In this document: piece after piece, positions 52,233-61,180 of the stretch
Layout: each line of letters starts with the position of its first letter
Numbering within the stretch: the first letter of the stretch is position 1
From: Verrucomicrobiales bacterium
Lineage (GTDB): Bacteria > Verrucomicrobiota > Verrucomicrobiia > Limisphaerales > CAIMTB01
Length of the DNA stretch: 64,000 bases
Direction of reading: 5' to 3'
NCBI GenBank assembly: GCA_016795425.1
Contig: JAEUHG010000087.1
Coordinates: forward strand, 19,410-83,409
The notes under the pieces: generated by a model
Databases searched by the model: none
What the model was told of the DNA's origin: nothing
What the model saw: the letters and a program-made list of their open reading frames with translations, nothing else
Program-made: the position numbers and the translations under genes

Positions 52233-55076
52233 TCAGGGCGATCGCAGCCGGAAGAACGAAATCCCGGTCCCGGCATTCACCCGCTGCGTGAGCGTGGTGC
52301 CGTTGTCGGTCACCGAACCCGGCACGGCTGTCCAACTGCTGGATCCCAGGGTGGCCGAGCTTTCGAGGACAAACACCGGTGACGTCTTGGGCCAGGACAA
52401 GACAAGACCGCCGGCATCGCGGGCCGCGGTCAGCGTGACCGAACTCGGAGGCGTGCTGTCGGTGCCGTCACCGGTGCGCGACTGATAAGCCGCGATGCCG
52501 CCGCTGGCATTAATCAGCACCTTCTCGTTGGACTCCGGGTCGACGGAATACCATTCCACGTCGGCGCCGCCATTGCCTTCCCAGAACAACAATCGGAATG
52601 CGTAGATGCCGGCGGTTTCGGCGGCGACATCGAAGGTGACCTCCGCCGTGCTGCCGCCGGGATTGCGCACGCCCACCTGGTTGGTGGCTTGGGAGGCGCT
52701 CGGGCCCGCCCACACGACGAAACCGTCGTCGCAGGCGACGGCGAGGCGGTGGGCGCCGCGCGGAAGGTCCAGGTAGGTCACCACCTCGAGCGCGATGTGG
52801 TTGTGGTCCGTGGCGTCAAGATTCGGGAAAGGACGGTCACCGGGGAGGAACTTCTCCACACCGGATTGCTCGTAGTTGATGGTGTCGGTCTCCACGAACG
52901 ATCCGTTGTTGTTCGGGCCGGCGCCTTCGTTGGCGAAGGGTTGTCCCAGGTCCGGGTCGATCAGCGTGTTGGCCAATTGGGCGAGGGCGCGTTCCGGGTT
53001 GTTGGGGAATAGCGCGTCATCCGCATCGTTGCGGGCTTTGTGGATGCGGCCGGTAAAGCCTCGCGGTTTTCCGGCGACCGAGCCGGAGGCGGTGGCCCAG
53101 GACGATTTGAGGGTTGGCACCTGGGCGACGGTGAAGGTCCAGCTGGTGTCGGTGGCCTGGCCTCCCGACGAGAAGCCGATGTTGGCGGTGGGTGTGGTTC
53201 CACCCGTCAGGAAGTTGGCGCCCTGATAGCGGATGGTGATGCCGCCTGCGGATGGCGTGGTCGTGGATTGGGCGGTGACATCGGTGTTCTCGAACTTGAG
53301 CCGGACAGAGTTGGCGTCGATCTGGCCGGCGCCCTGAGAAATCTCGGCTTGAATAGCGGTGTCGGGAATCACCCCGGTGGCCCCCGAAGGCGGGGTCACG
53401 GCGGCGACGTAGGGTCCAGTGGCGGAGGCCGTCGAAGGAACGGCGAGGATTTCCTTGGGGGCCGAGGTAGCCGGGGGAAGCTGGCGAAGGCGGAAGGTGG
53501 TGGGGCCGCCTGTGCTGTTGAGCACGACCGGGCGGCCGAACGCATCCGTCAGAGGCACCACCGTTGCGGCATCGATTGTTCCGGTGTTCGGGATCTCAAA
53601 ACCACCGATGGCCCCGGCGGTTCCGCCGCTGACGCGTTCGCCACGGACCCATTGAGAGCGGGTGGCGCCGGCGAAGAGGTAGAGCTGATAACGGCCGGAG
53701 GGCAGGTTCAGTTCCGGGTTGGTTGCGTAGTCCGTGTATTCCGCCTGAACGACCTGTCCTTGGACGAAGGTGTCGAAAGCCAGGACGTTGGTGGATTTGC
53801 GGCCGTTCTGGTCCGCGACGATCACCGAGCCGGAGTAGAACTGGTTCGGGGTGAGGTTGGGATAGACGAAGGTGCGGTTGCGCAGGTCGCCCGATGCCAC
53901 GAGATCAGCGGACACATCCAGACCGTTCAGCAACAGGGTGGCTCCGTTATTGGCGATGCTATTCGGGGGTTGGGTGATGGCCGTGAAACGCAAGCCATCG
54001 CTGGCATTGGCATACCGCGTTCCGCGAGCGGGGGTGAGGTCGCGCAGTTCCGGGGGCAGGTTCGCCAGGGCGCCGGGAGGGAAAGTGGCCTCCGTCTTCA
54101 TGGCGAAGAAATCGACGTCCAACGCCGAGTTTTGGGGGGTGGCGGTGGATCCCATGGCGAGGTAGCCGATGCCGCCATAGTCGTCGCCATTGCCGGCGGT
54201 GATCTTGAAGAAACGGGCTTCGGTGGAGCCGTCGACGTAGATGAGCGCCTCGTGAGTGCCAATGTTCGCGGGGTCTTTGCGCAGGACGATCCAGAATTCG
54301 TGCCATTCGGTGGGATCGAGGGCGAGGACGTTGGTGCCGGTGCCCTGGCCGAAATTGACATTCCCCGAGATCACGTTGCCGCTGAACTCATTCATGGTGA
54401 GGCCGGTAAATCCGGCCTTCGGCCCGTTGGGATCGCCGCCTCCCTGGTCGTCGGCCACGGCCAATGAGAAGGCAAAGGCCCCGCCGGCCTGTTGTTTGAT
54501 CACGAAATTGCCCTTGCCGCCGTCGCTTGTGACATAGCCGTCCCCTGCTTCCGGATAGGGTTTTGGACCGGCGGCGTTTTGCCCGTCGCGATGGAGCGGG
54601 TCCAGCGGCGCGGTGGTCTTGGCCGGGGTCGGAATGCGCGCGCGGAAGGAAATCGTCACCCCCTGGTCGAGGGCGTTGTCGGCGGCACCATGCTGGGAAA
54701 TATCGTGGCCAAAGTAGATCTTGCGATTGCCCGGATCGGCAAAACCGAAGTCGCGCGGATCGCCGGTATCCTGGATGCGAAGAAAGCTAACCGTGCCGTC
54801 CTGATAGATCTTTGCGCCGCCGGGGGCATTGGAACCCGCCTCGAACGTGCCCCCCGGTGCCGAACCATCCCATTGGTCGGACCCGTTGTTGTGGGACCAG
54901 GTGCCGTCCAGGGCGTCGAAGTCCGAGCCGCCGCCGAAGAGATCCTGGCCGTCATCCGCTCCATAGAAGTAACTCCAGCCACCGCTGGGATCGGGGTAGG
55001 CGACGCCGGCTTGGAGTCGGACGGGAAGCAGCGACAGGAGGAGAAAAGCCAACCACGAATAGGAGAATGCTCTCAT
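52233..55076 (-). CDS. Large secreted multidomain protein with Ig-like and PA14-like parts
   Basis: 947 residues with signal peptide FLLLSLLPVRLQAG. The first ~330 residues form a concanavalin-like beta-sandwich (GVTISFRARIPTP, WHEFWIVLRKDP, EALIYVDGSTEARFF). Ig/FnIII-like repeats follow (PPELRDLTPARGTRY, VAAVTPPSGATGVIPDT), then a domain at about 740-870 where RLAVACDDGFVVWAG and YAFRLLFWEGNGGADVEWYSVD suggest a PA14-like fold. The last 60 residues (LVLSWPKTSPVFVLESSATLGSS...ISFFRLRSP) belong to the shared C-terminal module. I see no enzyme motif; glycan binding or a surface role is inferred. Confidence 0.78.
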   Translation of the reverse strand: MRAFSYSWLAFLLLSLLPVRLQAGVAYPDPSGGWSYFYGADDGQDLFGGGSDFDALDGTWSHNNGSDQWDGSAPGGTFEAGSNAPGGAKIYQDGTVSFLRIQDTGDPRDFGFADPGNRKIYFGHDISQHGAADNALDQGVTISFRARIPTPAKTTAPLDPLHRDGQNAAGPKPYPEAGDGYVTSDGGKGNFVIKQQAGGAFAFSLAVADDQGGGDPNGPKAGFTGLTMNEFSGNVISGNVNFGQGTGTNVLALDPTEWHEFWIVLRKDPANIGTHEALIYVDGSTEARFFKITAGNGDDYGGIGYLAMGSTATPQNSALDVDFFAMKTEATFPPGALANLPPELRDLTPARGTRYANASDGLRFTAITQPPNSIANNGATLLLNGLDVSADLVASGDLRNRTFVYPNLTPNQFYSGSVIVADQNGRKSTNVLAFDTFVQGQVVQAEYTDYATNPELNLPSGRYQLYLFAGATRSQWVRGERVSGGTAGAIGGFEIPNTGTIDAATVVPLTDAFGRPVVLNSTGGPTTFRLRQLPPATSAPKEILAVPSTASATGPYVAAVTPPSGATGVIPDTAIQAEISQGAGQIDANSVRLKFENTDVTAQSTTTPSAGGITIRYQGANFLTGGTTPTANIGFSSGGQATDTSWTFTVAQVPTLKSSWATASGSVAGKPRGFTGRIHKARNDADDALFPNNPERALAQLANTLIDPDLGQPFANEGAGPNNNGSFVETDTINYEQSGVEKFLPGDRPFPNLDATDHNHIALEVVTYLDLPRGAHRLAVACDDGFVVWAGPSASQATNQVGVRNPGGSTAEVTFDVAAETAGIYAFRLLFWEGNGGADVEWYSVDPESNEKVLINASGGIAAYQSRTGDGTDSTPPSSVTLTAARDAGGLVLSWPKTSPVFVLESSATLGSSSWTAVPGSVTDNGTTLTQRVNAGTGISFFRLRSP

Positions 55077-55280
55077 GGCGAAAGGAGGGGGAACGCAGCG
55101 TGTTTATGTCGGCGCTGTTCCCATCGGCAAGGAGATTCTTGAATGGAGCCCATGAATCCGCGTGAAGGCGGAGGTTGGGCATCAGTCGGGATCGGGCTTG
55201 GCGGGCGAGGCGCCGCCTTGCAGGGTTTGCGGTATGGATCGTCCGGAAAACTCGACGTGGACACGGTGTCCGCGGTTGCC

Positions 55281-56069
55281 ATGAACGGGCTGCCCGTCGT
55301 CATCGCCGCGCTGCTTCTGGGCGGGTTGCTGGCCGCCCTGGAGATCAGTTTCCGCCTCGGCCGAAGGGCGAAGCAGAGAAGCGGAGATGACAAGGCGCAG
55401 ATGGGCACCATTCAGGCCGCGGTGCTGGGGCTGCTGGGCTTGCTGCTGGGCTTCAGTTTTGCCGGGGCGGCGGGGCGAATGGAGCAACGCCAGGGTCTGG
55501 TGGTGGCGGAGGCCAACGCGATCGGAACCGCTTTCCTTCGCGCCGACCTGCTGCCGGTGGCGACGCGAGGATCGCTCAAGGCATTGCTGTTTTCATACAC
55601 CCAGAATCGCGTGCGACTTCACGAAGAGATGGATAGCCGCCGTTATGCTTCGATTCGGGCCGAGGCGGAAGCGTTGCACAATCAGATCTGGGCCGCCGCT
55701 CTTCGTGGAGTGGAAGCGTCGCCCCAGAACACCATGGCCATCGTGCCCGCCATCAACGAGGTGATCGACCTTCACCTGGCGCGGTTGGACGCCCGTATGC
55801 GACATCTGCCCGGCCTGGTGGTGGGGCTGTTGGTGGTGTCGTCTCTCATCGCCGTCGGAACGGTGGGCTATGGCTGCGGATTGGCCGGCCGGCGCAACCC
55901 TGCCTTCACCACCGCCCTGGCCCTCTTGGTGGCGTCCGTGTTGTGGGTCGTGATTGACCTGGATTACCCGCGGGTGGGGGTGATCCGGATGAATCAGGAT
56001 GCCATGCTGGAACTCCAGGCGACCCTGGAGGTGGGGATGGCGAACGCCGCTGAACCGCCGTCCCGCTGA
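55281..56069 (+). CDS. Bestrophin-like (DUF4239) membrane protein
   Basis: About 262 residues if started at the ATG 55281; the frame is open back to 55143 but that part is Gly/Arg-rich and unlike the family. Membrane helices: VVIAALLLGGLLAALEISF, AAVLGLLGLLLGFSFAGAA, LVVGLLVVSSLIAVGTVGYG and TTALALLVASVLWVVIDLDYPRVG. The second helix runs into GRMEQRQGLVVAEANAIGTAFLRADLLP, the hallmark of DUF4239 proteins, a bestrophin-like group of unknown activity sometimes suspected to be anion channels. It lies divergent from the large secreted protein and 91 bases before the phosphofructokinase. Confidence 0.8.
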   Translation: MNGLPVVIAALLLGGLLAALEISFRLGRRAKQRSGDDKAQMGTIQAAVLGLLGLLLGFSFAGAAGRMEQRQGLVVAEANAIGTAFLRADLLPVATRGSLKALLFSYTQNRVRLHEEMDSRRYASIRAEAEALHNQIWAAALRGVEASPQNTMAIVPAINEVIDLHLARLDARMRHLPGLVVGLLVVSSLIAVGTVGYGCGLAGRRNPAFTTALALLVASVLWVVIDLDYPRVGVIRMNQDAMLELQATLEVGMANAAEPPSR

Positions 56070-56160
56070 ATGATCTTCGACAACCCGGGATCTCCCGGGA
56101 ATGTCGGTCCCATCCCGACGTCCTTGCGCGAAGGGAGGCGCCTCGGGGAGATTGCGGGCG

Positions 56161-57432
56161 ATGAGCATCCAGTCCGTCGAGAAACTCGGAGATGCTTCCC
56201 TGGCATCGCCGTTAGCCAGATTCGTCGCCGAGGACACCTACGTCCCAGCAACGATCGAATGGAAGGGCGGCCGGTCGCCGGAGGAACCGCGGTTATTTGA
56301 AATGGCCGGACCCCGGGAGCGATTGTTTTTCGACCCGCGCCAGACCCGCGCAGGCATCGTGACGTGTGGCGGACTCTGCCCTGGACTGAACAACGTCATC
56401 CGGTCGGTGGTGCTCGAACTCAACCACGGGTACGGCGTGCGGGAGATCCTTGGGTTCCAGGACGGTTACCGTGGGCTGGATCCCTTTCGGGGACAGGCGC
56501 CGATCGCGCTGACGCCGGAGGTGGTGGACGACATTCATCGCGACGGCGGCACGATTCTCGGGACGTCACGGGGCCCGGTGGATATTCCGACGGCGGTGGA
56601 CTACCTGGTGAAACGCGGAGTGAACCTGTTGTTCACGGTGGGTGGCGACGGCACGCAGCGCGGCGGCAGCGCGTTGTTCGAGGAGGCGCGGCGTCGTCAG
56701 CATCCGCTGGCGGTGGTGGGCATTCCGAAGACCATCGACAACGACGTGATGTTCGTGGATCGGACCTTTGGTTTCACCACGGCGGTGGATGCGGCGCGGG
56801 AGGTGATCGATTGCGCCCACACCGAGGCCCATAGCGTGTTCAATGGTGTCAGCGTGGTGAAGCTGATGGGGCGGCACGCGGGTTTCATTGCGGCAGCGGC
56901 ATCGGTGGCGAGTCAGGACGTCAATTTCTGTCTTATTCCCGAAGTGCCGTTTCGCCTGGAGGGTGAGCGCGGTTTTCTTCAGGCGTTGAAGCGCCGGCTC
57001 GCCGCGAGGAAGCACGCCGTGATCGTGGTGGCGGAAGGCGCTGGACAGGATTTGATGGCGGCCGGCGCGGCCCGCAAAGACGCCTCGGGCAACGCCAAAC
57101 TCCAGGATATCGGCCGGCACTTGTGCGAAGTGCTGGGAAGTTGGTCGAAGACGGAGAAGGTGGAAATGACGCTTCGTTACTTCGATCCCAGCTACCAGAT
57201 TCGCAGCCGCGCGGCGAACACCGAGGACTCGATGCTTTGTGATCGCTTTGCCCGAAACGCGGTCCACGCCGCCATGGCGGGCAAGACCGGACTGATCATC
57301 GGCATGGTGTTCGGCCAATTCGTTCATGTCCCGATTACCCTGCTGAACGGCGAGTCGCGGCAGGTGAAACTGCGGGGCGAACTCTGGCGGGCGGTGTTGT
57401 CGGCCACGGGGCAGCCGGAACAGTTCGAGTGA
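56161..57432 (+). CDS. 6-phosphofructokinase, probably ATP-dependent with a Gly/Lys signature
   Basis: Phosphorylates fructose 6-phosphate. 423 residues from the ATG at 56161 with GGAG upstream, longer than E. coli PfkA because of an N-terminal extension of ~60. Motifs: VTCGGLCPGLNN, GFQDGYRGL, VGGDGTQRG (Asp163-Gly164) and PKTIDND (Lys190, catalytic Asp193), MGRHAGFIA. The residue equivalent to E. coli position 104 is Gly (ATP type) but position 124 is Lys (as in PPi enzymes). This mix is known from ATP-dependent 'group X'/trypanosomal PFKs, so ATP use is expected but not certain. The pyruvate kinase gene follows 39 bases later. Confidence 0.92.
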   Translation: MSIQSVEKLGDASLASPLARFVAEDTYVPATIEWKGGRSPEEPRLFEMAGPRERLFFDPRQTRAGIVTCGGLCPGLNNVIRSVVLELNHGYGVREILGFQDGYRGLDPFRGQAPIALTPEVVDDIHRDGGTILGTSRGPVDIPTAVDYLVKRGVNLLFTVGGDGTQRGGSALFEEARRRQHPLAVVGIPKTIDNDVMFVDRTFGFTTAVDAAREVIDCAHTEAHSVFNGVSVVKLMGRHAGFIAAAASVASQDVNFCLIPEVPFRLEGERGFLQALKRRLAARKHAVIVVAEGAGQDLMAAGAARKDASGNAKLQDIGRHLCEVLGSWSKTEKVEMTLRYFDPSYQIRSRAANTEDSMLCDRFARNAVHAAMAGKTGLIIGMVFGQFVHVPITLLNGESRQVKLRGELWRAVLSATGQPEQFE

Positions 57433-57471
57433 TTGTGTTGGGGCGGCGGTTTGCCTCTACTTGGGTCGTTC

Positions 57472-58929
57472 ATGGAACTGCCCCGCCACAAGACCAAGAT
57501 CGTCGCCACCATCGGGCCAGCGTCGGAATCGCCCGAGATGATCGAACGCCTGATTCGCGCCGGCATGAATGTGGCGCGCTTGAATTTCTCGCACGGCGAC
57601 TTCGACGGACACGCGCGGCGCATCGAGACCCTGCGCGCGGCGGAACGTTCGACCGGTCGGCGCGTCGCGATCATGGCGGACCTTCCCGGCCCAAAGATGC
57701 GGGTTGGCGAGATCCGGCCCGAGCCCGCGAACCTCATCGCCGGCGACATCGTGCGGGTGACGACAGGGGAGGTGGTCGGTGACGCGCGGCGGTTCTCGGT
57801 AAGTTTCGATCGGCTGGCGTTGGCGGTGCGACCGGGGGATGGCTTGTTCCTCAATGACGGACTGATCCAGCTGGGGGTCCGGAAGGTCGAGGGAGCGGAC
57901 GTCCTTTGCGAGGTGTTGGTGGGCGGGGAACTGCGGTCGCGCAAGGGCCTGAATCTGCCGGGCATTCACCTGGGGATCAGCGCGTTCACCGATCGCGATC
58001 GCGAGTGCCTCGCCTTTGCCGTCCAGCATGGCGTGGATGCGGTCAGCCAATCGTTCGTCGAGGGAGTCGCCGACCTTGCGGCGGTGCGGGAGGCGGCGAA
58101 GGCCATGGGCCGTCAACCGTTTCTCATCGCCAAGATCGAGCGTTCCCGGGCCCTCGAAAACATTGATGAAATCCTGAAGGCGGCCGACGGCATCATGGTG
58201 GCGCGCGGAGATCTCGGCGTGGAAGTGCCGATCGAATCCATCGCGCTGATCCAGAAACAGTTGGTAGCCAAGGCGAACCTGGCCGGCAAACCCGTCATTA
58301 CCGCCACGCAGATGCTCGAATCGATGGTGTCGAGTCGACTTCCCACGCGAGCGGAAGCCACCGACGTGGCCAACGCCATTCTGGACGGCACGGACGCGGT
58401 GATGCTATCGGCGGAATCCGCGGTGGGCCGGTTTCCCGAGGAGGCGGTGGCGATGTTGGCGCGGATCGCGGCGGCGACCGAGGCGCGACGTCCGTTGACG
58501 CGATTGGAGGCACTGCGGGCCGCGTGTCCGGGCGGGGCCACGGCGCTGGCGGGCGAGGGATTTTCGGCGGTGGTCGAGGAGGCGCTGAGTTCCGTGGGCT
58601 GCGCGGTGGCCCTGGTGCCGACGCGAACAGGGACCACGGCCCGATTGATTTCCAGGTTCAAACCGCGGGTATGGACGGCTGCGTTCTGTCCGGATCCGGC
58701 GGTTTGCCAGGCCCTGCAATTCACCTATGGCGTTCAGCCGGTGGAATGGCGGCAGGAGCCGGAGAATTGGCTGGAGTTTGCGCGAGGTTGGGCGTCGGAG
58801 CAGGGCGTCCATGGGTCCTTGGCGTTGCTGGTGGCAGGACCATCCCCGCGCAATCCGCGCGCCAATCATCGGTTGGAATTTCTGCCCTTGCGCGACTTGA
58901 ATCCTGAGCCTTCGGAGCATCCGGAGTGA
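57472..58929 (+). CDS. pyk: Pyruvate kinase
   Basis: Converts phosphoenolpyruvate and ADP to pyruvate and ATP. 485 residues from the ATG at 57472. KTKIVATIGPAS, MNVARLNFSHG, the metal/substrate helix IAKIERSRALENIDEILKAADGIMVARGDLGVEVP and the signature KPVITATQMLESMVSSRLPTRAEATDVANAILDGTDAVMLSAESAVG are all present. The B domain is ordinary. The C-terminal regulatory domain is shorter and more divergent than usual, so allosteric control may differ. It lies directly after phosphofructokinase, pairing the two committed steps of glycolysis. Confidence 0.96.
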   Translation: MELPRHKTKIVATIGPASESPEMIERLIRAGMNVARLNFSHGDFDGHARRIETLRAAERSTGRRVAIMADLPGPKMRVGEIRPEPANLIAGDIVRVTTGEVVGDARRFSVSFDRLALAVRPGDGLFLNDGLIQLGVRKVEGADVLCEVLVGGELRSRKGLNLPGIHLGISAFTDRDRECLAFAVQHGVDAVSQSFVEGVADLAAVREAAKAMGRQPFLIAKIERSRALENIDEILKAADGIMVARGDLGVEVPIESIALIQKQLVAKANLAGKPVITATQMLESMVSSRLPTRAEATDVANAILDGTDAVMLSAESAVGRFPEEAVAMLARIAAATEARRPLTRLEALRAACPGGATALAGEGFSAVVEEALSSVGCAVALVPTRTGTTARLISRFKPRVWTAAFCPDPAVCQALQFTYGVQPVEWRQEPENWLEFARGWASEQGVHGSLALLVAGPSPRNPRANHRLEFLPLRDLNPEPSEHPE

Positions 58930-59002
58930 GGCGGGAATCGCATTGCGCCACGGTCTGCTCGCCGAGCGCGACGGTTTCTTTCATGCTCTGCGGAAATTCG
59001 CC

Positions 59003-60118
59003 ATGACCATGGGTAACGGCGCCGGCAACTACGACCACTCGCGACTCAAAGTCTTCCCACTGGCTGAACGACGCAGCCTGACCCGTGTGGAGGACATACT
59101 CCTCGACCCGGAACAACCGGGGACCCTGGTGACTGAGGCGGTGGCGGGACAGATTCAGCGCGCCGCCAGCGACATCCGTTCGGCCAGGGATCGTGGTGCG
59201 GCGGTGATGTTGATCTATGGGGCCCACTTGCTCCGCAACGGAGCGGCTCCCTTGCTCGACCGCCTCATGGCGGGGGGGTGGGTGACGCACTTGGCCACCA
59301 ACGGTGCCGGGACAATTCATGATTGGGAGTATGCCTGGCTGGGACGTTCGACGGAGAAAGTGGAGGACAATGTCGCCACCGGCACGTTCGGGACCTGGGA
59401 CGAGACGGGCCGCAATCTGCATCTGGCCCTGCTCGCGGGCGGGTTGCGCGGGTGCGGGTATGGGGAGTCGTTGGGGCGATTCATTCTGGAGGATGGCTGC
59501 ACCCTGCCGCAGCCGGAAGAACTGGCGATGATGGTGGCGAATTTTCCGGCGGACCCATTGGCGCCGGCGGCGTGCGAGTTGCTCTCGGCGATGCATCGCC
59601 ACGCCTTGGGCGCGGGACGTCACGAGGTCGTTCACCGATGGAAACACGCCTCGATCCTGGCGTCCGCCTGCCGGCACAACGTGCCCCTGACGGTCCATCC
59701 CGGCGTCGGTTACGACATCATCTCATGCCACCCGATGTTCAACGGGGCAGCCATCGGGCGCGCAGCGGAAGTGGATTTCAAGCGGTTCGCCTCCTCGGTG
59801 GAGGGCCTCGACGGCGGAGTCGTGCTCAGCATCGGCTCGGCGATCATGGGTCCACAAGTGTTCGAGAAGAGCCTGAGTTGTGTGCACAACCTGCGGCGCC
59901 AGGCCGGACGACCCAACGTCACGGGCCATTCCATCTATGTGGTGGACCTTCAGGACGGCGGGGGATGGGACTGGACGCGCGGCGAGCCACCGAAGACCAA
60001 CGCCGCTTACTATCTCCGGTTCTGCAAAAGCTACTCCCGCATGGGCGGCGCAATGCATTATGTGCAGTCGGACAATGCCGCGTTTGTGCACGGATTGTGG
60101 CGTGTGCTGCGCGATTGA
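59003..60118 (+). CDS. Conserved protein of unknown function, possibly deoxyhypusine-synthase-like fold
   Basis: 371 residues from the ATG at 59003 (a TTG at 58943 would add 20). I do not assign it a function. The N-terminus YDHSRLKVFPLAERRSLTRVEDIL is followed by a Rossmann-like pattern: AAVMLIYGAHLLRNGAAPLLDRLMAGGWVTHLATNGAGTIHDWEYAWLG, then ATGTFGTWDETGR and late GSAIMGPQVFEKSLSCVHNLRRQ. The NGAGTIHD and ETGR blocks remind me of a bacterial group distantly related to deoxyhypusine synthase; this is recollection, not proof. The catalytic lysine of that enzyme cannot be placed. It lies between pyruvate kinase and a PfkB kinase, 73 and 45 bases away, so a sugar-phosphate or nucleotide role is plausible. 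Confidence 0.7.
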   Translation: MTMGNGAGNYDHSRLKVFPLAERRSLTRVEDILLDPEQPGTLVTEAVAGQIQRAASDIRSARDRGAAVMLIYGAHLLRNGAAPLLDRLMAGGWVTHLATNGAGTIHDWEYAWLGRSTEKVEDNVATGTFGTWDETGRNLHLALLAGGLRGCGYGESLGRFILEDGCTLPQPEELAMMVANFPADPLAPAACELLSAMHRHALGAGRHEVVHRWKHASILASACRHNVPLTVHPGVGYDIISCHPMFNGAAIGRAAEVDFKRFASSVEGLDGGVVLSIGSAIMGPQVFEKSLSCVHNLRRQAGRPNVTGHSIYVVDLQDGGGWDWTRGEPPKTNAAYYLRFCKSYSRMGGAMHYVQSDNAAFVHGLWRVLRD

Positions 60119-60163
60119 TCGCTGAGGCGTTGACCGAGGCTGGTGCTGGTGTTGAATCCATCG

Positions 60164-61180
60164 ATGTCGCCGCTTCGTTTCGACGAGATCACCGGGCGTT
60201 ACGGGTCGCTGAAGGTTGTCTTGCTCGGGGATTTCTGCCTGGACCGCTACCTGGAGATTGATCCGGCGCGGGCCGAAACTTCGATCGAGACCGGACTCAC
60301 CGTGCACAACGTGGTCCGGGTCCGCAGCCAGCCCGGCGGAGCCGGAACGATTCTGAACAACCTGGTGGCCTTGGGTGTCGGCACTCTCCATGCCGTCGGC
60401 TTCTGCGGGGACGACGGCGAGGGTTACGAACTTCGTCGGGCGTTGAAGAGTCTGCCCGGGGTGCACATGGATCATTTTCGCACCGCCACCGATCGCCGGA
60501 CGTTCACCTACTGCAAGCCGCTGTTGATGCATGGGAAAGGACCGGAGGAACTCAACCGCCTGGACAGCAAGAACTGGGATGCCACCCCGGCCGGGCTGGA
60601 GGATCAATGGATCGCGTCCTTGCGGTTGCTGGCGGCCGACGCCGATGCCGTCATTGCCCTGGACCAGGTGGATCACGCGGACACCGGCGTGGTGACGCGT
60701 CGGGTGCGCCTGGCATTGGGCGAAATTGCGCAGCGCCATCCAAGGATGCTGGTGCTTGGGGACAGTCGCCAGGGTCTCAACGGCTGGCCCTCCATTGGCT
60801 ACAAGATGAACGCGGCGGAATTGGCTGCTCTGCTGGGGCAGAAAGCCCCGCCGGCGTTGGATGACATCCAGGCACAGGCGCGTGAGTTGGCCCGGCGCAA
60901 CGGGCGACCGGTGATCGTCACGCTTTCCGAACGCGGTGTCGTCGGCGCCCTGCCAGACGGCACCCTCGAGCATGTGCCGGCGCTGCCGGTGCGGGGACCG
61001 ATCGATATTGTGGGGGCCGGCGATTCGGTGACCGCCAACCTCACCGCCGCTCTGGGGGCGGGTGCGACCCTGCGCGAGGCCCTCGAACTCGCCATGGCGG
61101 CGGCCAATATCGTGGTGCACCAACTCGGGACGACCGGCAGCGCGTCGGTCGCCCAGTTGCGGGAGAGGTTGGGATGCTGA
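60164..61180 (+). CDS. PfkB-family sugar kinase (RfaE/HldE kinase-domain-like)
   Basis: 338 residues from the ATG at 60164. VVLLGDFCLDRYLEIDP and SQPGGAGTILNNLVALGVGTLHAVGFCGDDGEGYEL are the N-terminal ribokinase blocks in the form seen in heptose-7-phosphate kinase (RfaE1). The catalytic C-terminal motif is IDIVGAGDSVTANLTAAL, with Asp as base, followed by AAANIVVHQLGTTGSAS. The nucleotidyltransferase half of bifunctional HldE is absent. The substrate is a sugar or sugar phosphate; heptose phosphate is the nearest family guess. Its stop overlaps the possible ApbE start by seven bases (61174-61180). Confidence 0.85.
   Translation: MSPLRFDEITGRYGSLKVVLLGDFCLDRYLEIDPARAETSIETGLTVHNVVRVRSQPGGAGTILNNLVALGVGTLHAVGFCGDDGEGYELRRALKSLPGVHMDHFRTATDRRTFTYCKPLLMHGKGPEELNRLDSKNWDATPAGLEDQWIASLRLLAADADAVIALDQVDHADTGVVTRRVRLALGEIAQRHPRMLVLGDSRQGLNGWPSIGYKMNAAELAALLGQKAPPALDDIQAQARELARRNGRPVIVTLSERGVVGALPDGTLEHVPALPVRGPIDIVGAGDSVTANLTAALGAGATLREALELAMAAANIVVHQLGTTGSASVAQLRERLGC

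Noticed and set aside
53040..54467. A 475-residue Gly-rich frame antisense to the large secreted protein, and frames antisense to the RTX-like gene
   Set aside because: Composition reflects the complementary Pro/Ala/Gly codons of the real genes.
59003..60118. Naming this gene deoxyhypusine synthase
   Set aside because: The catalytic lysine and NAD-binding pattern of that enzyme cannot be placed with confidence, and bacteria normally lack eIF5A as substrate.
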